Assembly (NCBI RefSeq): GCF_013362815.1
Contig: NZ_JABFVK010000030.1
Span: 49,031-113,030 of the forward strand
DNA: 64,000 bases
Direction of reading: 5' to 3'
DNA from: Hamadaea sp.
Lineage (GTDB): Bacteria; Actinomycetota; Actinomycetes; Mycobacteriales; Micromonosporaceae
Part shown: piece after piece, positions 42,955-50,518 of the stretch
Layout of the letters: the number at the start of each line of letters is the position of its first letter
Position numbering within the stretch: position 1 is the first letter of the stretch
The notes under the pieces: model-generated
Seen by the model: only the letters and a program-made list of their open reading frames with translations
What the model was told of the DNA's origin: nothing
Database searches by the model: none
Position numbers and translations under genes: made by a program

Positions 42955-44322
42955 TCAGCGGAGGGGATCGGTGAAGATCGCCGTCCCGCCGGGGCTGACC
43001 CGATCGGTCCACGCCGAACCGTTCCAGAACCGGTAGACGTGCCGGCCGGTGGGGTCGGGATACCAGCCGGACGGCGCGACCGGCGCGGGCAGCCGGTCCC
43101 GTTCGGGGATGACTTCGAGGCCACCGTCGAGGAACGCGTCCACAGTGTCCAGTGGCACCAGGCGTGCCCCGAGCTCGCCCGCTCGGCGGGCTTGCGGGAG
43201 GCGTACGTCGGTGTCGGCGAGCACGGCGGCGGCCACGGTACGGGTGAGGTTCGTGGCGAGCTGATAACCCGCGTCCTCCAGGCGTACGCGAGTCTGACGG
43301 GGAACGTGGGGACTGCACCAGACACGGGGGCCCGTGCCGGTCGGCTGCGCCGGCAGGTCGGGCGTGACGTCGGCGAAGTAGTCGGGCACATCGAGCAGTC
43401 GCGCGATCGTGGTGAGCCGCAGTTGCTCCTGTCGGGTCAGCACGCCGTCGCCCAGCGCCGCATCGCGTACGCCATCAAGAAATCGCAGGTGAAGCTCGCG
43501 GACCTGGTCGGCCCCGAGACCGGCCCGCCCGGCGAGGCGACCGAGCCGCCGGGCCTTGTCGCCGGTGAGCTTGCCGTCGGCCAGCGCCTCGGTCAGGTAG
43601 TCGAGGTAGGGCTGCGCGCCGATCGGATCGTGGTCGGACATCGAGATCGGAAGCTTGGTGACGATGGACCGGATCCAGCCGTCCTGGCCTTTGCGCAGCC
43701 GGGTGACCCGCGTACGCGGACCGGCTTGGCGCGGCAGCCGCGGTAGCGTCGCCGGAGCGACCGGATAGCGCAGGCTCGGCGCGGCGGCGACCAGGCGAGG
43801 CAGCAACTCGGCGGTCGCCCGCACATCGCCGAGCGCCGTATGCGCGTCGCGAAGGTCGATGCCGCAGACCTCGCAACAGGTGGCGAGCCGGTAGTTCGGT
43901 GAGGCCAGCACCTCCCGAGCGACCCGCAGCGTGCAGAACGCCGGAATCGGTGGCACCTGAATCGGAAGCCGGGCCAGCTCGGCGGCGAGGAAGCCCTCCT
44001 CGAACGCGGCGTTGTGGGCGACCACGATGGCGCCGTCGAGCCGGGCGAGGATGTCCCCGGCGATCTCGCGGAACGTCGGCGCGCCGGTCACCATGTCTTG
44101 GCTGATGTGATGCAGGAAGGTCGGCCCGGGATCACGACCGGGATCGATGAGGGTCGCCCACTCCTCCACGATCCGGTCGTCTTCCACCCGGGCCATGGCG
44201 ATCTCGACGATCCGGTCCTCCGCCGGGAAGAGCCCGGTGGTCTCCAGGTCGATGACGACGTAGGGGCCGCGCCGCAGGTCATGGCCGTCGACGCCGAGTT
44301 CGGCATACGCGAAAAGCTCCAT
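42955..44322 (-). CDS. DEDDh 3'-5' exonuclease (DnaQ-like) with BRCT-like and DUF2510 C-terminal parts
   Basis: About 455 aa from ATG 44322. The exonuclease domain (about 15-185) carries motif I YVVIDLETTGLFPAEDRIVEIAMARV (D and E), motif II IVVAHNAAFEEGFLAAEL and motif III LRDAHTALGDVRATAELLP (H and D). The middle (~230-330) is helical and may be TerB-like. Around 345-410, VWCSPHVPRQTRVRLEDAGYQLATN resembles a BRCT fold. The end, GWYPDPTGRHVYRFWNGSAWTDRV, is a DUF2510 domain, more usual in membrane-associated actinobacterial proteins. It probably degrades DNA or RNA 3' ends; its pathway is unknown. Confidence 0.88.
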   Translation of the reverse strand: MELFAYAELGVDGHDLRRGPYVVIDLETTGLFPAEDRIVEIAMARVEDDRIVEEWATLIDPGRDPGPTFLHHISQDMVTGAPTFREIAGDILARLDGAIVVAHNAAFEEGFLAAELARLPIQVPPIPAFCTLRVAREVLASPNYRLATCCEVCGIDLRDAHTALGDVRATAELLPRLVAAAPSLRYPVAPATLPRLPRQAGPRTRVTRLRKGQDGWIRSIVTKLPISMSDHDPIGAQPYLDYLTEALADGKLTGDKARRLGRLAGRAGLGADQVRELHLRFLDGVRDAALGDGVLTRQEQLRLTTIARLLDVPDYFADVTPDLPAQPTGTGPRVWCSPHVPRQTRVRLEDAGYQLATNLTRTVAAAVLADTDVRLPQARRAGELGARLVPLDTVDAFLDGGLEVIPERDRLPAPVAPSGWYPDPTGRHVYRFWNGSAWTDRVSPGGTAIFTDPLR

Positions 44323-44381
44323 CGCCCCCGATTGTCGCAAGAGGATACGACAGCGTCGTACCCCCTTGCGATCGATTGCGT

Positions 44382-45587
44382 TCAGCGGACCGGTGTCAAC
44401 GCGGGGCTGTAGTCCTTCAGAGTGATCGCGTCCGCCTTGGACATGAACCTCGCCATCACGTTCTTCATCGGCCAGTGGGTGCTCATGCGCATGGACAGGT
44501 TTCGCATCGAGATCATGAACGCCGACTCCGGCGCCATGCCCTTCGCGCCGCCCGGCGGCAGTTCCTGGGCCTGCTTCACATAGGCGGCCATCTCCTGCTG
44601 GTAGCGGGCGAATGCGGCCTCGTGGTCGTCCGGCGTCGCCGCCAGCTCACCGGCGAGCACGTACGCGCCGACCAGCGACAGGCTGGTGCCCAGCCCGGCG
44701 AGCGGGGAGGCGCAGTAGCCCGCGTCGCCCAGCAGCACCGTGCGGCCCTGCCACCATCGGTCCACATGCACCTGGCACATGGTGTCGAAGTAGAAGTCGT
44801 CGGCCGCGGGCATCGCGGCCAGGATCTCCGGCACCTTCCACACCGCCCGGCCGAACTTGCGCCGCAGGATCTCCTGCTGCGCCCGCAGGTCGCGGCGATC
44901 GAACTCCAGCGGCGGCGACAGGAACGTCAGCATCGCCTTCGCGGTCCCGCCGCGCTCCGGGCGGATACCCACGCACAAACCGCCGGGCTCGTTGTACATC
45001 AGGAACCAGTGGTCCAGGTCGCCGGGATCCGGCACGGTGAAATAGGCCGTGTACGCACCCAGTGGCGTGACGTATCGGTCTTCCGGGCCGAAGGCCAACC
45101 GGCGTACGCCGGAGTGCACGCCGTCGGCCCCGACGACGAAGTCGAATCGGCGCACGAGCCCGCTGGCGAAGGTGACCCGTACGCCGTCGGCGACCTCGGT
45201 CAGCTCGGCGATCCGGTCGTCGAACAGGTACTCGACGTCGGTCGTCGCCTCGGCCAGAACCTGCGTCAGGTCGCCGCGCATGATCTCGATCTCGGCGACG
45301 ATCCCCTCGCCGCCGAACATGTCGGCCGGCATCGCATAGGTACGCCGCCCCTGCGCGTCCACTCCGGCGATGCCGCGCTCGTCGACGCTCAGTTCGCGTA
45401 CGCGGGGCAGGATGCCCATCCGCTCGGCCACTTCCTTGCCCGCGCCGCGCAGGTCGACGGCCTGGCCGCCGGGCCGGAACGTCGGCGCGATCTCGACCAC
45501 GGTCGGTGTGAAGCCGTACCGCTTCAGCCACAACGCGAGGGCCGGCCCGGCGATGCTTGCGCCGGAGATCAGGACCGTCTTGCTCAT
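44382..45587 (-). CDS. FAD-dependent monooxygenase (TetX/PHBH class)
   Basis: A 401-aa class A flavoprotein hydroxylase. KTVLISGASIAGPALALWLKRYGFTPTVVE is the FAD-binding GxGxxG-type motif (degenerate GASIAG), FDFVVGADGVHSGVRRL is the DG fingerprint, and TVLLGDAGYCASPLAGLGTSLSLVGAYVLAGEL is the GD motif. It should hydroxylate an aromatic or polyketide-like compound with NAD(P)H and O2. It is divergent from a GntR-TetR hybrid regulator across 228 bp with several palindromes, which suggests substrate-induced expression and perhaps antibiotic inactivation. Confidence 0.93.
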   Translation of the reverse strand: MSKTVLISGASIAGPALALWLKRYGFTPTVVEIAPTFRPGGQAVDLRGAGKEVAERMGILPRVRELSVDERGIAGVDAQGRRTYAMPADMFGGEGIVAEIEIMRGDLTQVLAEATTDVEYLFDDRIAELTEVADGVRVTFASGLVRRFDFVVGADGVHSGVRRLAFGPEDRYVTPLGAYTAYFTVPDPGDLDHWFLMYNEPGGLCVGIRPERGGTAKAMLTFLSPPLEFDRRDLRAQQEILRRKFGRAVWKVPEILAAMPAADDFYFDTMCQVHVDRWWQGRTVLLGDAGYCASPLAGLGTSLSLVGAYVLAGELAATPDDHEAAFARYQQEMAAYVKQAQELPPGGAKGMAPESAFMISMRNLSMRMSTHWPMKNVMARFMSKADAITLKDYSPALTPVR

Positions 45588-45612
45588 GACTCCCCCAGTT
45601 TCCGCTACTTCA

Positions 45613-45625
45613 TGTACGCTGTACA
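45613..45625. promoter_or_regulatory. Palindrome TGTAC-GCT-GTACA near the monooxygenase start
   Basis: A perfect 5-bp inverted repeat with a 3-bp spacer, 25 bp upstream of the monooxygenase ATG. A further GTACAC lies at 45635-45640. It shares the TGTAC half-site with the two sites nearer the regulator. Confidence 0.55.
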
Positions 45626-45701
45626 TCATGATGCGTACACCATACGTTCGCCGCTTAGAACAGCGCAAGCGCCTAGAACACCCGGGTTTTCCGCAGCGTA
45701 C

Positions 45702-45713
45702 TGTGCTAGTACA
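45702..45713. promoter_or_regulatory. TGTGCTAGTACA operator, copy 1
   Basis: A near-perfect 12-bp palindrome (TGT-GCTAGT-ACA) matching the consensus TGTRCTAGTACR with the site at 45780-45791. It sits in the middle of the divergent spacer. Confidence 0.6.
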
Positions 45714-45779
45714 CCTCGGTACGCGGCGGGCTGCCGGGACCCGACAACCGGCCTACAAAAGTCAGGTCGCGGACAGTGG

Positions 45780-45791
45780 TGTACTAGTACG
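45780..45791. promoter_or_regulatory. TGTACTAGTACG operator, copy 2
   Basis: It contains the perfect 10-bp palindrome GTACTAGTAC (45781-45790). It is 25 bp upstream of the GTG start of the GntR-TetR hybrid and 78 bp from copy 1, suited to autoregulation. Confidence 0.65.
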
Positions 45792-45815
45792 GCCAGCACT
45801 CGTGACGGAGGAGCC

Positions 45816-46772
45816 GTGAGCGTCCCGCCCTACCAGCGCATCGCCGACCAGATCCGGCGGCGCATCGCCACCGGCGACCTGCAGCCGGGCCAGCGAGTGC
45901 CGTCGGCCCGCGCGATCACCCGCGAATGGGGAGTCGCCCTCGCCACCGCGACGAAGGTGCTCGCTGCTTTGCAGCAGGACGGCGTCGTCACCGTCGTGCC
46001 CGGCATCGGCACGATCGTCGCCGAACCCCGGTCGGCGCCCTCGACGGCGGCCCGACCCGCGGCGAGTGTGGTCCGGCGCGCCGAGGGGGAGCTCACCCGC
46101 GAGAAGATCATCCGCAAGGCGGTCGAGATCGCCGACGCCGAGGGGATGAGCGAGGTCTCGATGCGCCGCATCGCGGCCGAACTGGGTGCGGCCACGATGT
46201 CGCTGTATCGCTACGTGCCCAGCAAGGACGAGCTGATCCTGCACATGATCGATCTCGTCATGGGCGAGGACAACTTTCCGCCCGTACGCCCGCCCGGCTG
46301 GCGCGCGCAGCTCGAGTTGGCCGCCCGTCTGCAATGGCGGCTGTTCCACCGGCACCACTGGCTCGCCCCGGTGCTGTCGTTGACCCGCCCGCAAATGGCT
46401 CCGAACGCGTTGCAGCACACGGAGTGGATACTCGGCGCGTTCGACGACGAGAACCTCGACCTGGTGACCCCCATGCTCATCCACCTCCTGATGTTCAGCT
46501 TCGTCCGCGGCATCGCCACCGCCTTCGAGCCGGAGCAGGAGGCCCGGCGCGAGACCGGGCTCACCGAGGACGAGTGGATGCAGACTCAGGAACAGTCCTT
46601 CCACGACTTCGTCAGCGCGGGGCATCTGAAGCGGTTCCTCGAATTCACCAAGATCGCCGACTTCGACTTCGACCTCGACAAGCTGTTCGAGTTCGGGTTG
46701 GGCCGGATGCTCGACGGCCTGGAAGCGTTCATGCAGCACAACACGACCGGACCGGGAAGGATGGGGGCATGA
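45816..46772 (+). CDS. Hybrid transcriptional regulator: GntR winged helix fused to a TetR-type repressor
   Basis: A 318-aa protein with two DNA-binding domains. Residues 1-70 form a GntR HTH (PPYQRIADQIRRRIATGDLQPGQRVPSARAITREWGVALATATKVLAALQQDGVV). Residues ~90-140 are a TetR HTH (TREKIIRKAVEIADAEGMSEVSMRRIAAELGAATMSLYRYVPSKDELI). The rest is a TetR_C-type ligand domain with HRHHWLAPVLSLTRPQMAPNAL. GGAGGAG precedes GTG 45816. It is divergent from the FAD monooxygenase and coupled by ATGA to the next gene. The palindromes in the spacer are its likely targets. Confidence 0.9.
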   Translation: MSVPPYQRIADQIRRRIATGDLQPGQRVPSARAITREWGVALATATKVLAALQQDGVVTVVPGIGTIVAEPRSAPSTAARPAASVVRRAEGELTREKIIRKAVEIADAEGMSEVSMRRIAAELGAATMSLYRYVPSKDELILHMIDLVMGEDNFPPVRPPGWRAQLELAARLQWRLFHRHHWLAPVLSLTRPQMAPNALQHTEWILGAFDDENLDLVTPMLIHLLMFSFVRGIATAFEPEQEARRETGLTEDEWMQTQEQSFHDFVSAGHLKRFLEFTKIADFDFDLDKLFEFGLGRMLDGLEAFMQHNTTGPGRMGA

Positions 46773-47203
46773 AGTTTCGCACCCTGGTCGAGCCGCCGGA
46801 ACGGATGCACGGGCTGGAGGTGCCGCCCGAGGTGGTCGACTCCCTCGGCGGCGGTAAGCGCCCACCGGTCGTCATCACGGTGAACGGGCATACCTGGAAG
46901 AGCCGGGTCGCCATCATGCGCGGCCGCTACCTGCTCGGCCTGAGCAACGCCAACCGGCAGGCCGCGGGAGTCGACGTCGGCGAGGAGGTCGAGGTGACCC
47001 TCGAACTCGACACCGAGCCCCGCGTCATCGTCGAGCCGGAGGACTTCGCTCGCGCGCTCGACGCCGATCCGGCTGCGCGGGCGGCGTACGACGCCCTGGC
47101 GTTCACCCACAAACGCGAGCACGTGCTGGCGATCGAAGGCGCGAAGAAGCCGGAGACCCGGGCCCGCCGCATCGAGAAGGCGCTGGAGATGCTGCGCGGC
47201 TGA
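46769..47203 (+). CDS. YdeI/OmpD-associated family protein with DUF1905-like domain
   Basis: A 144-aa protein. The N-terminal ~90 residues (MKFRTLVEPPERMHGLEVPPEVVDSLGGGKRPPVVITVNGHTWKSRVAIMRGRYLLGLSNANRQAAGVDVGEEVEVTLELD is longer than a single motif; its GKRPPVVITVNGHTWKS core is characteristic) form the DUF1905 beta-barrel. The C-terminal helix pair (AYDALAFTHKREHVLAIEGAKKPETRARRIEKALEML) is the YdeI/OmpD-associated part. It is coupled to the hybrid regulator by ATGA. Function is unknown; co-regulation with the monooxygenase is likely from position. Confidence 0.87.
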   Translation: MKFRTLVEPPERMHGLEVPPEVVDSLGGGKRPPVVITVNGHTWKSRVAIMRGRYLLGLSNANRQAAGVDVGEEVEVTLELDTEPRVIVEPEDFARALDADPAARAAYDALAFTHKREHVLAIEGAKKPETRARRIEKALEMLRG

Positions 47204-47213
47204 TCCTTCTGCT

Positions 47214-47225
47214 GAGAGCGCTCTC
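47214..47225. promoter_or_regulatory. GAGAGCGCTCTC palindrome, LacI-type operator
   Basis: A perfect 12-bp palindrome with the central CG typical of LacI-family operators, 59 bp upstream of the LacI gene at 47285. It differs from the CebR box in the third base pair (GAGAGCGCTCTC against GGGAGCGCTCCC), so a different repressor, probably the adjacent one, is expected. Confidence 0.65.
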
Positions 47226-47284
47226 TGGTCTACCGTTGCGACTGCGGTGACGATGGAGTCGCCGAGCTGGGGGAGGCCGATCCG

Positions 47285-48280
47285 ATGAGCAAGTTCAAAC
47301 CGACCATCGAAGACGTCGCCCGTGCGGCCGGAGTATCGCGGGCCACGGCGTCTCGCGTCATCAACCACGCGCCCGGGGCGTCGGCTCCGCTGCGCGCGCG
47401 GGTCGAGGCGGCGGTGGCGGCCCTGGGCTACCGGCCGGACGAGCACGCGCGGGCGCTGGCCTCCGGGCGTACGCGAGCCGTCGACGTCGTCGTGTCCGGT
47501 TGCGACTCCACCAAAGGCTGGCTCGGCGCGCATCCCTACTTCGGCCGGGTCATCGCCGGCATGATGCCGGTGCTCGAAGAGGCGAGCACCCAACTGCGGC
47601 TGCACGCCATCGGCCGGGACGACACCGCCGAGGCGATCGACGAGATCGCGGCGAACGCGTCACTGGGTGCGGTGCTCGCCGACGCGACCCCGGAGCTGGC
47701 CGCTCGGTTCCACCGCCGATGCCGCCGCGTCGTCTCCCTGGTGCCGACCGCTCCGATGGTTCCGGGGATGGCGGCCGACAACACCGGTGGTGCGTACGCG
47801 GCCGTCCGGGAACTGCACCGGCTCGGCTGCCGCCGGATCGCCGCCATTCACGGTCCCGCCGTCAATCCCTGTGCGATCGAGCGGCGTACCGGGTTCCGGC
47901 AGGCGATCCGCGAACTCGGGCTCGCCGAGGTCGCCGCCGACGGCGACTTCGACCTCCAGGGCGGCTACCGCGCCGCCCAGCAGCTGCTCGACCGGCATCC
48001 CGAGATCGACGGCATCTTCGTCGCCTGCGACTACATGGCGGCCGGGGCGATCCAGGCCATCACGGCAGGCGGCCGCCGCGTACCGGACGACGTCAGCGTC
48101 ATCGGCTTCGACGACAGCATCGCCGCCGTCTGCACCAATCCGCCGCTCACCACGATGCGACTGCCGGTCGAGGAGATGGCCGCCGCTGCGACTCGGTTGC
48201 TCCTCGAAGGCATCCCCGCGAGCGCACACCGGCAGCGGTTTCCAGTCGAGCTCGTCGTACGCGAAAGCACCCGGGGCTGA
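47285..48280 (+). CDS. LacI-family transcriptional regulator (orphan)
   Basis: A 331-aa repressor. The HTH reads TIEDVARAAGVSRATASRVINHAPGAS, with hinge PDEHARALASGRTRAVDVVV and PBP-like effector domain (AADNTGGAYAAVRELHRLGCRRIAAIHG; DDVSVIGFDDSIAAVCTNPPLTTMRLP). No transporter or glycosidase is adjacent, so the target is either elsewhere or only itself. A LacI-type palindrome at 47214-47225 is the likely operator. The effector is probably a sugar. Confidence 0.93.
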   Translation: MSKFKPTIEDVARAAGVSRATASRVINHAPGASAPLRARVEAAVAALGYRPDEHARALASGRTRAVDVVVSGCDSTKGWLGAHPYFGRVIAGMMPVLEEASTQLRLHAIGRDDTAEAIDEIAANASLGAVLADATPELAARFHRRCRRVVSLVPTAPMVPGMAADNTGGAYAAVRELHRLGCRRIAAIHGPAVNPCAIERRTGFRQAIRELGLAEVAADGDFDLQGGYRAAQQLLDRHPEIDGIFVACDYMAAGAIQAITAGGRRVPDDVSVIGFDDSIAAVCTNPPLTTMRLPVEEMAAAATRLLLEGIPASAHRQRFPVELVVRESTRG

Positions 48281-48403
48281 CCCCTCGGCCCGGCCACGTC
48301 GATCATGCCGACGCGGGAACGATCAGGGCGTTGTGGACACGACACACCGGCCGAGCATGACCGAAGGTTCATGATCGCGCAGATAGCGCCGGCGTAAAAC
48401 GGG

Positions 48404-49312
48404 CTAAGCGGCACGGGAGCGCAACCGCCGAAGCATGCGGGCGTCTTCGAACCCGACGGCCCGAGCGGCGGCCTCGACCGTGGCGCCGTGCCCGATCAGG
48501 TGTTCGGCCCGTTCCAGTCGCAGCAGTTGCTGATAGCGCAACGGGGTCAGCCCGAGCACCCGGTCGAACAGCCGGGTGAGCGTACGCTCGCTGACCCCGC
48601 CGGAGGCGGCCAGTTCCGCCAGCGGCAGGCGGTCGGCGTACCGGGTGTCGATGACGTCCTGCACTCGGTGCACCGCGTCGTTGACGTGCGCCCGATGGCG
48701 CAGCATCGCGCTTTCCTGGCGTTCGTCGCCGTTGCGGCGGGCGTACACGACCATCTCGCGGGCGACCCGCGCGGCCAAGGCCGGCCCGTGGCGCTGGGCG
48801 ACCAAATGCAACGCCAAGTCGATGCCGCTGGCGATCCCGGCCGAGGTGACGACTCGGCCGTCGACGACGTAGAGCACGTCGCGGACCACACTCGCGCGGC
48901 CGTAAACCGCGGCGAGTTCGTCTTGCAGATCGTGGTGCGTGGTGCAGCGACGGCCGTCGAGGAGGCCGGCCTCGCCCAGGGCGAACGCGCCCGCGCACAC
49001 AGACGCGACTGTCCCACCTCGACGGTGGTGGTCACGCAGCCGCTCCAGCGTTTGCGCGCCGAACTTGTGGCGGTTGTACGCCGACGCCGCCTTCCAGCCG
49101 GGCACCACCAGTAGGTCGTCAGCCGTCAGCGACGGCCATTCGACGCCCGCCCGGAGCGGCAGCCCCTGGTTGGCGGCCACGTCTTCCTGCTCACCCACGT
49201 ACGCCAGCCGGTATTCCGCGCCGAAATCGGCGGCCGACGAGAACGTCTGGGCCGGCCCGGCCAGGTCCAGCAGGTGAACCCCCGGAGCGAGCAGGAAGAC
49301 GACGGTGGTCAC
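48404..49312 (-). CDS. GlxA-family (DJ-1/PfpI + AraC) transcriptional regulator
   Basis: A 302-aa protein. The N-terminal DJ-1/PfpI-like domain (1-170; VTTVVFLLAPGVHLLDLAGPAQTF, and the nucleophile-elbow-like VASVCAGAFALGEAGLLDGRRCTTHH with Cys) is followed by an AraC-type double HTH (about 205-302; ADRLPLAELAASGGVSERTLTRLFDRVLGLTPLRYQQLLRLERAEHLI). GTG 49312 overlaps the stop of the upstream hydrolase gene (GTGA). The pair may respond to an amide or nitrogen compound; the effector is unknown. Confidence 0.92.
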   Translation of the reverse strand: MTTVVFLLAPGVHLLDLAGPAQTFSSAADFGAEYRLAYVGEQEDVAANQGLPLRAGVEWPSLTADDLLVVPGWKAASAYNRHKFGAQTLERLRDHHRRGGTVASVCAGAFALGEAGLLDGRRCTTHHDLQDELAAVYGRASVVRDVLYVVDGRVVTSAGIASGIDLALHLVAQRHGPALAARVAREMVVYARRNGDERQESAMLRHRAHVNDAVHRVQDVIDTRYADRLPLAELAASGGVSERTLTRLFDRVLGLTPLRYQQLLRLERAEHLIGHGATVEAAARAVGFEDARMLRRLRSRAA

Positions 49313-49896
49313 TTGCCGGTCAGCTCCTCGACCGTCGCGATCGTGGCGAACCGGCCGCTCAGGGCATACGCGGTGCGCTCCAGGATCTCCTCGACGCCGA
49401 GGGTGCGCGGGTCGGCGAGGATCTCGTCCAGCGACCGGCTTTCGGGGGCGTCCCGGTGCTCGATCGGGTTGGTGGCGGTCGCGTCGATCACGAAAGTGAC
49501 GGCGTAACCGAGGTCGCTGGCGACTCGGGCGGTCGTCTCGACGCACTGCTCGGTCCGGATGCCGCAGACGACGACCTCGCCGATCCCGGCCTCGACCAGC
49601 TGCTGTTGCAGGTTCGTGGTGGTGAACGCGTTGTGCGAGGTCTTCGTGATGACCGGCTCGCCGTCGGCCGGAACCAGTCCGTCGATCAGCCGCACGAAAC
49701 CGAGCGCGGGATCGAACACGCCGCCGGTGCCGGGTTCGACATGCAGGATCCAGAAGATCTTCTCGTCGTTCGCCCGGAACGTTTCGGCCAGCCGCGAGAC
49801 CTGCTTGGCGATCTCCGGGTTGGAACTCGCCGCCCAGATCGGGCGCTGCCGGAACGACTCCTGAACGTCGATGACGATGAGTGCTCGCTTCTTCAT
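49309..49896 (-). CDS. Isochorismatase-family cysteine hydrolase
   Basis: A 195-aa hydrolase with the catalytic triad in place: Asp in ALIVIDVQESF, Lys in VITKTSHNAFTTT and Cys in VVVCGIRTEQCVETTAR, with the cis-peptide-type VVCGI beforehand. It resembles nicotinamidase or hydrolases of similar amides rather than true isochorismatase. It is coupled to the GlxA regulator downstream on the same strand. Substrate unknown. Confidence 0.93.
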   Translation of the reverse strand: MKKRALIVIDVQESFRQRPIWAASSNPEIAKQVSRLAETFRANDEKIFWILHVEPGTGGVFDPALGFVRLIDGLVPADGEPVITKTSHNAFTTTNLQQQLVEAGIGEVVVCGIRTEQCVETTARVASDLGYAVTFVIDATATNPIEHRDAPESRSLDEILADPRTLGVEEILERTAYALSGRFATIATVEELTGK

Positions 49897-49981
49897 GCCT
49901 CAAATCCTGCCGCCGGACGCCGGTCGGCGTCAGACACCATCATGCCTCGGACCGGACTGATCCGGTCACAGACGGCGAACT

Positions 49982-50461
49982 CTACGGCGCTTCCATCGTC
50001 TGCGACCGCGCCATCTCACGGAACGCGGCCTCCAGATAAAACTCCAGGCCACGGCGGGTCACGGGCAGAAGACCCGCGATCAGCAGCGGGGCATGCAGAG
50101 CCACGGCGCGGGCCGGCGGCCGCGCGATCCCATCAGCTTCTTCCGGGTGTACGCCCAACGCACCGGCCAGGATCACGAGAAGCACTTCGGGGTCGGCCTC
50201 GGGCAGCCAAGCGAGCGCGGCCTTGGTGGTCGTCTCCAGCACCGAGCGGAGATCGTCTGCGTCGAGCCCGTCGGGATGGCTCTCCTCCAGCAGCATCCGC
50301 AGCACGTCGCCGAGCAGCGGCCCGGTCAGCGACGGGTCGAACGCGGCGAGGTCGGCAGCTGCGGTTCGCAGCTCGTCGGGGTCGGCGGCGAGCGCCGCCG
50401 TCACGGCGGCGCTCGCCGCCGCCATCGACCGGGCAACGGGCGGAAGATCACGGAGGCTCAC
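49982..50461 (-). CDS. Hypothetical protein, 159 aa
   Basis: A Leu/Ala-rich, mostly helical soluble protein (MSLRDLPPVARSMAAASAAVTAALAADPDELRTAAADLAAF at the start is one helical block; later EVLLVILAGALGVHPEE and GLEFYLEAAFREMARS). Codon third positions are strongly GC, as expected of a real gene. It lies 57 bp after the sensor kinase gene in the same direction. I recognise no family. Confidence 0.62.
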   Translation of the reverse strand: MSLRDLPPVARSMAAASAAVTAALAADPDELRTAAADLAAFDPSLTGPLLGDVLRMLLEESHPDGLDADDLRSVLETTTKAALAWLPEADPEVLLVILAGALGVHPEEADGIARPPARAVALHAPLLIAGLLPVTRRGLEFYLEAAFREMARSQTMEAP

Positions 50462-50518
50462 CGCCCCATTCTGCTTCGCCCTGACAATGGTACAAATGGT
50501 GCCCCCGGGCGGGATACA

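Noticed and set aside
48281..48403. CTCGGCC...GGCCGAG and GATCATG-type repeats between LacI and GlxA-type genes
   Set aside because: Short arms with a long gap; pairing is what GC-rich DNA gives by chance. Not strong enough to call a terminator.
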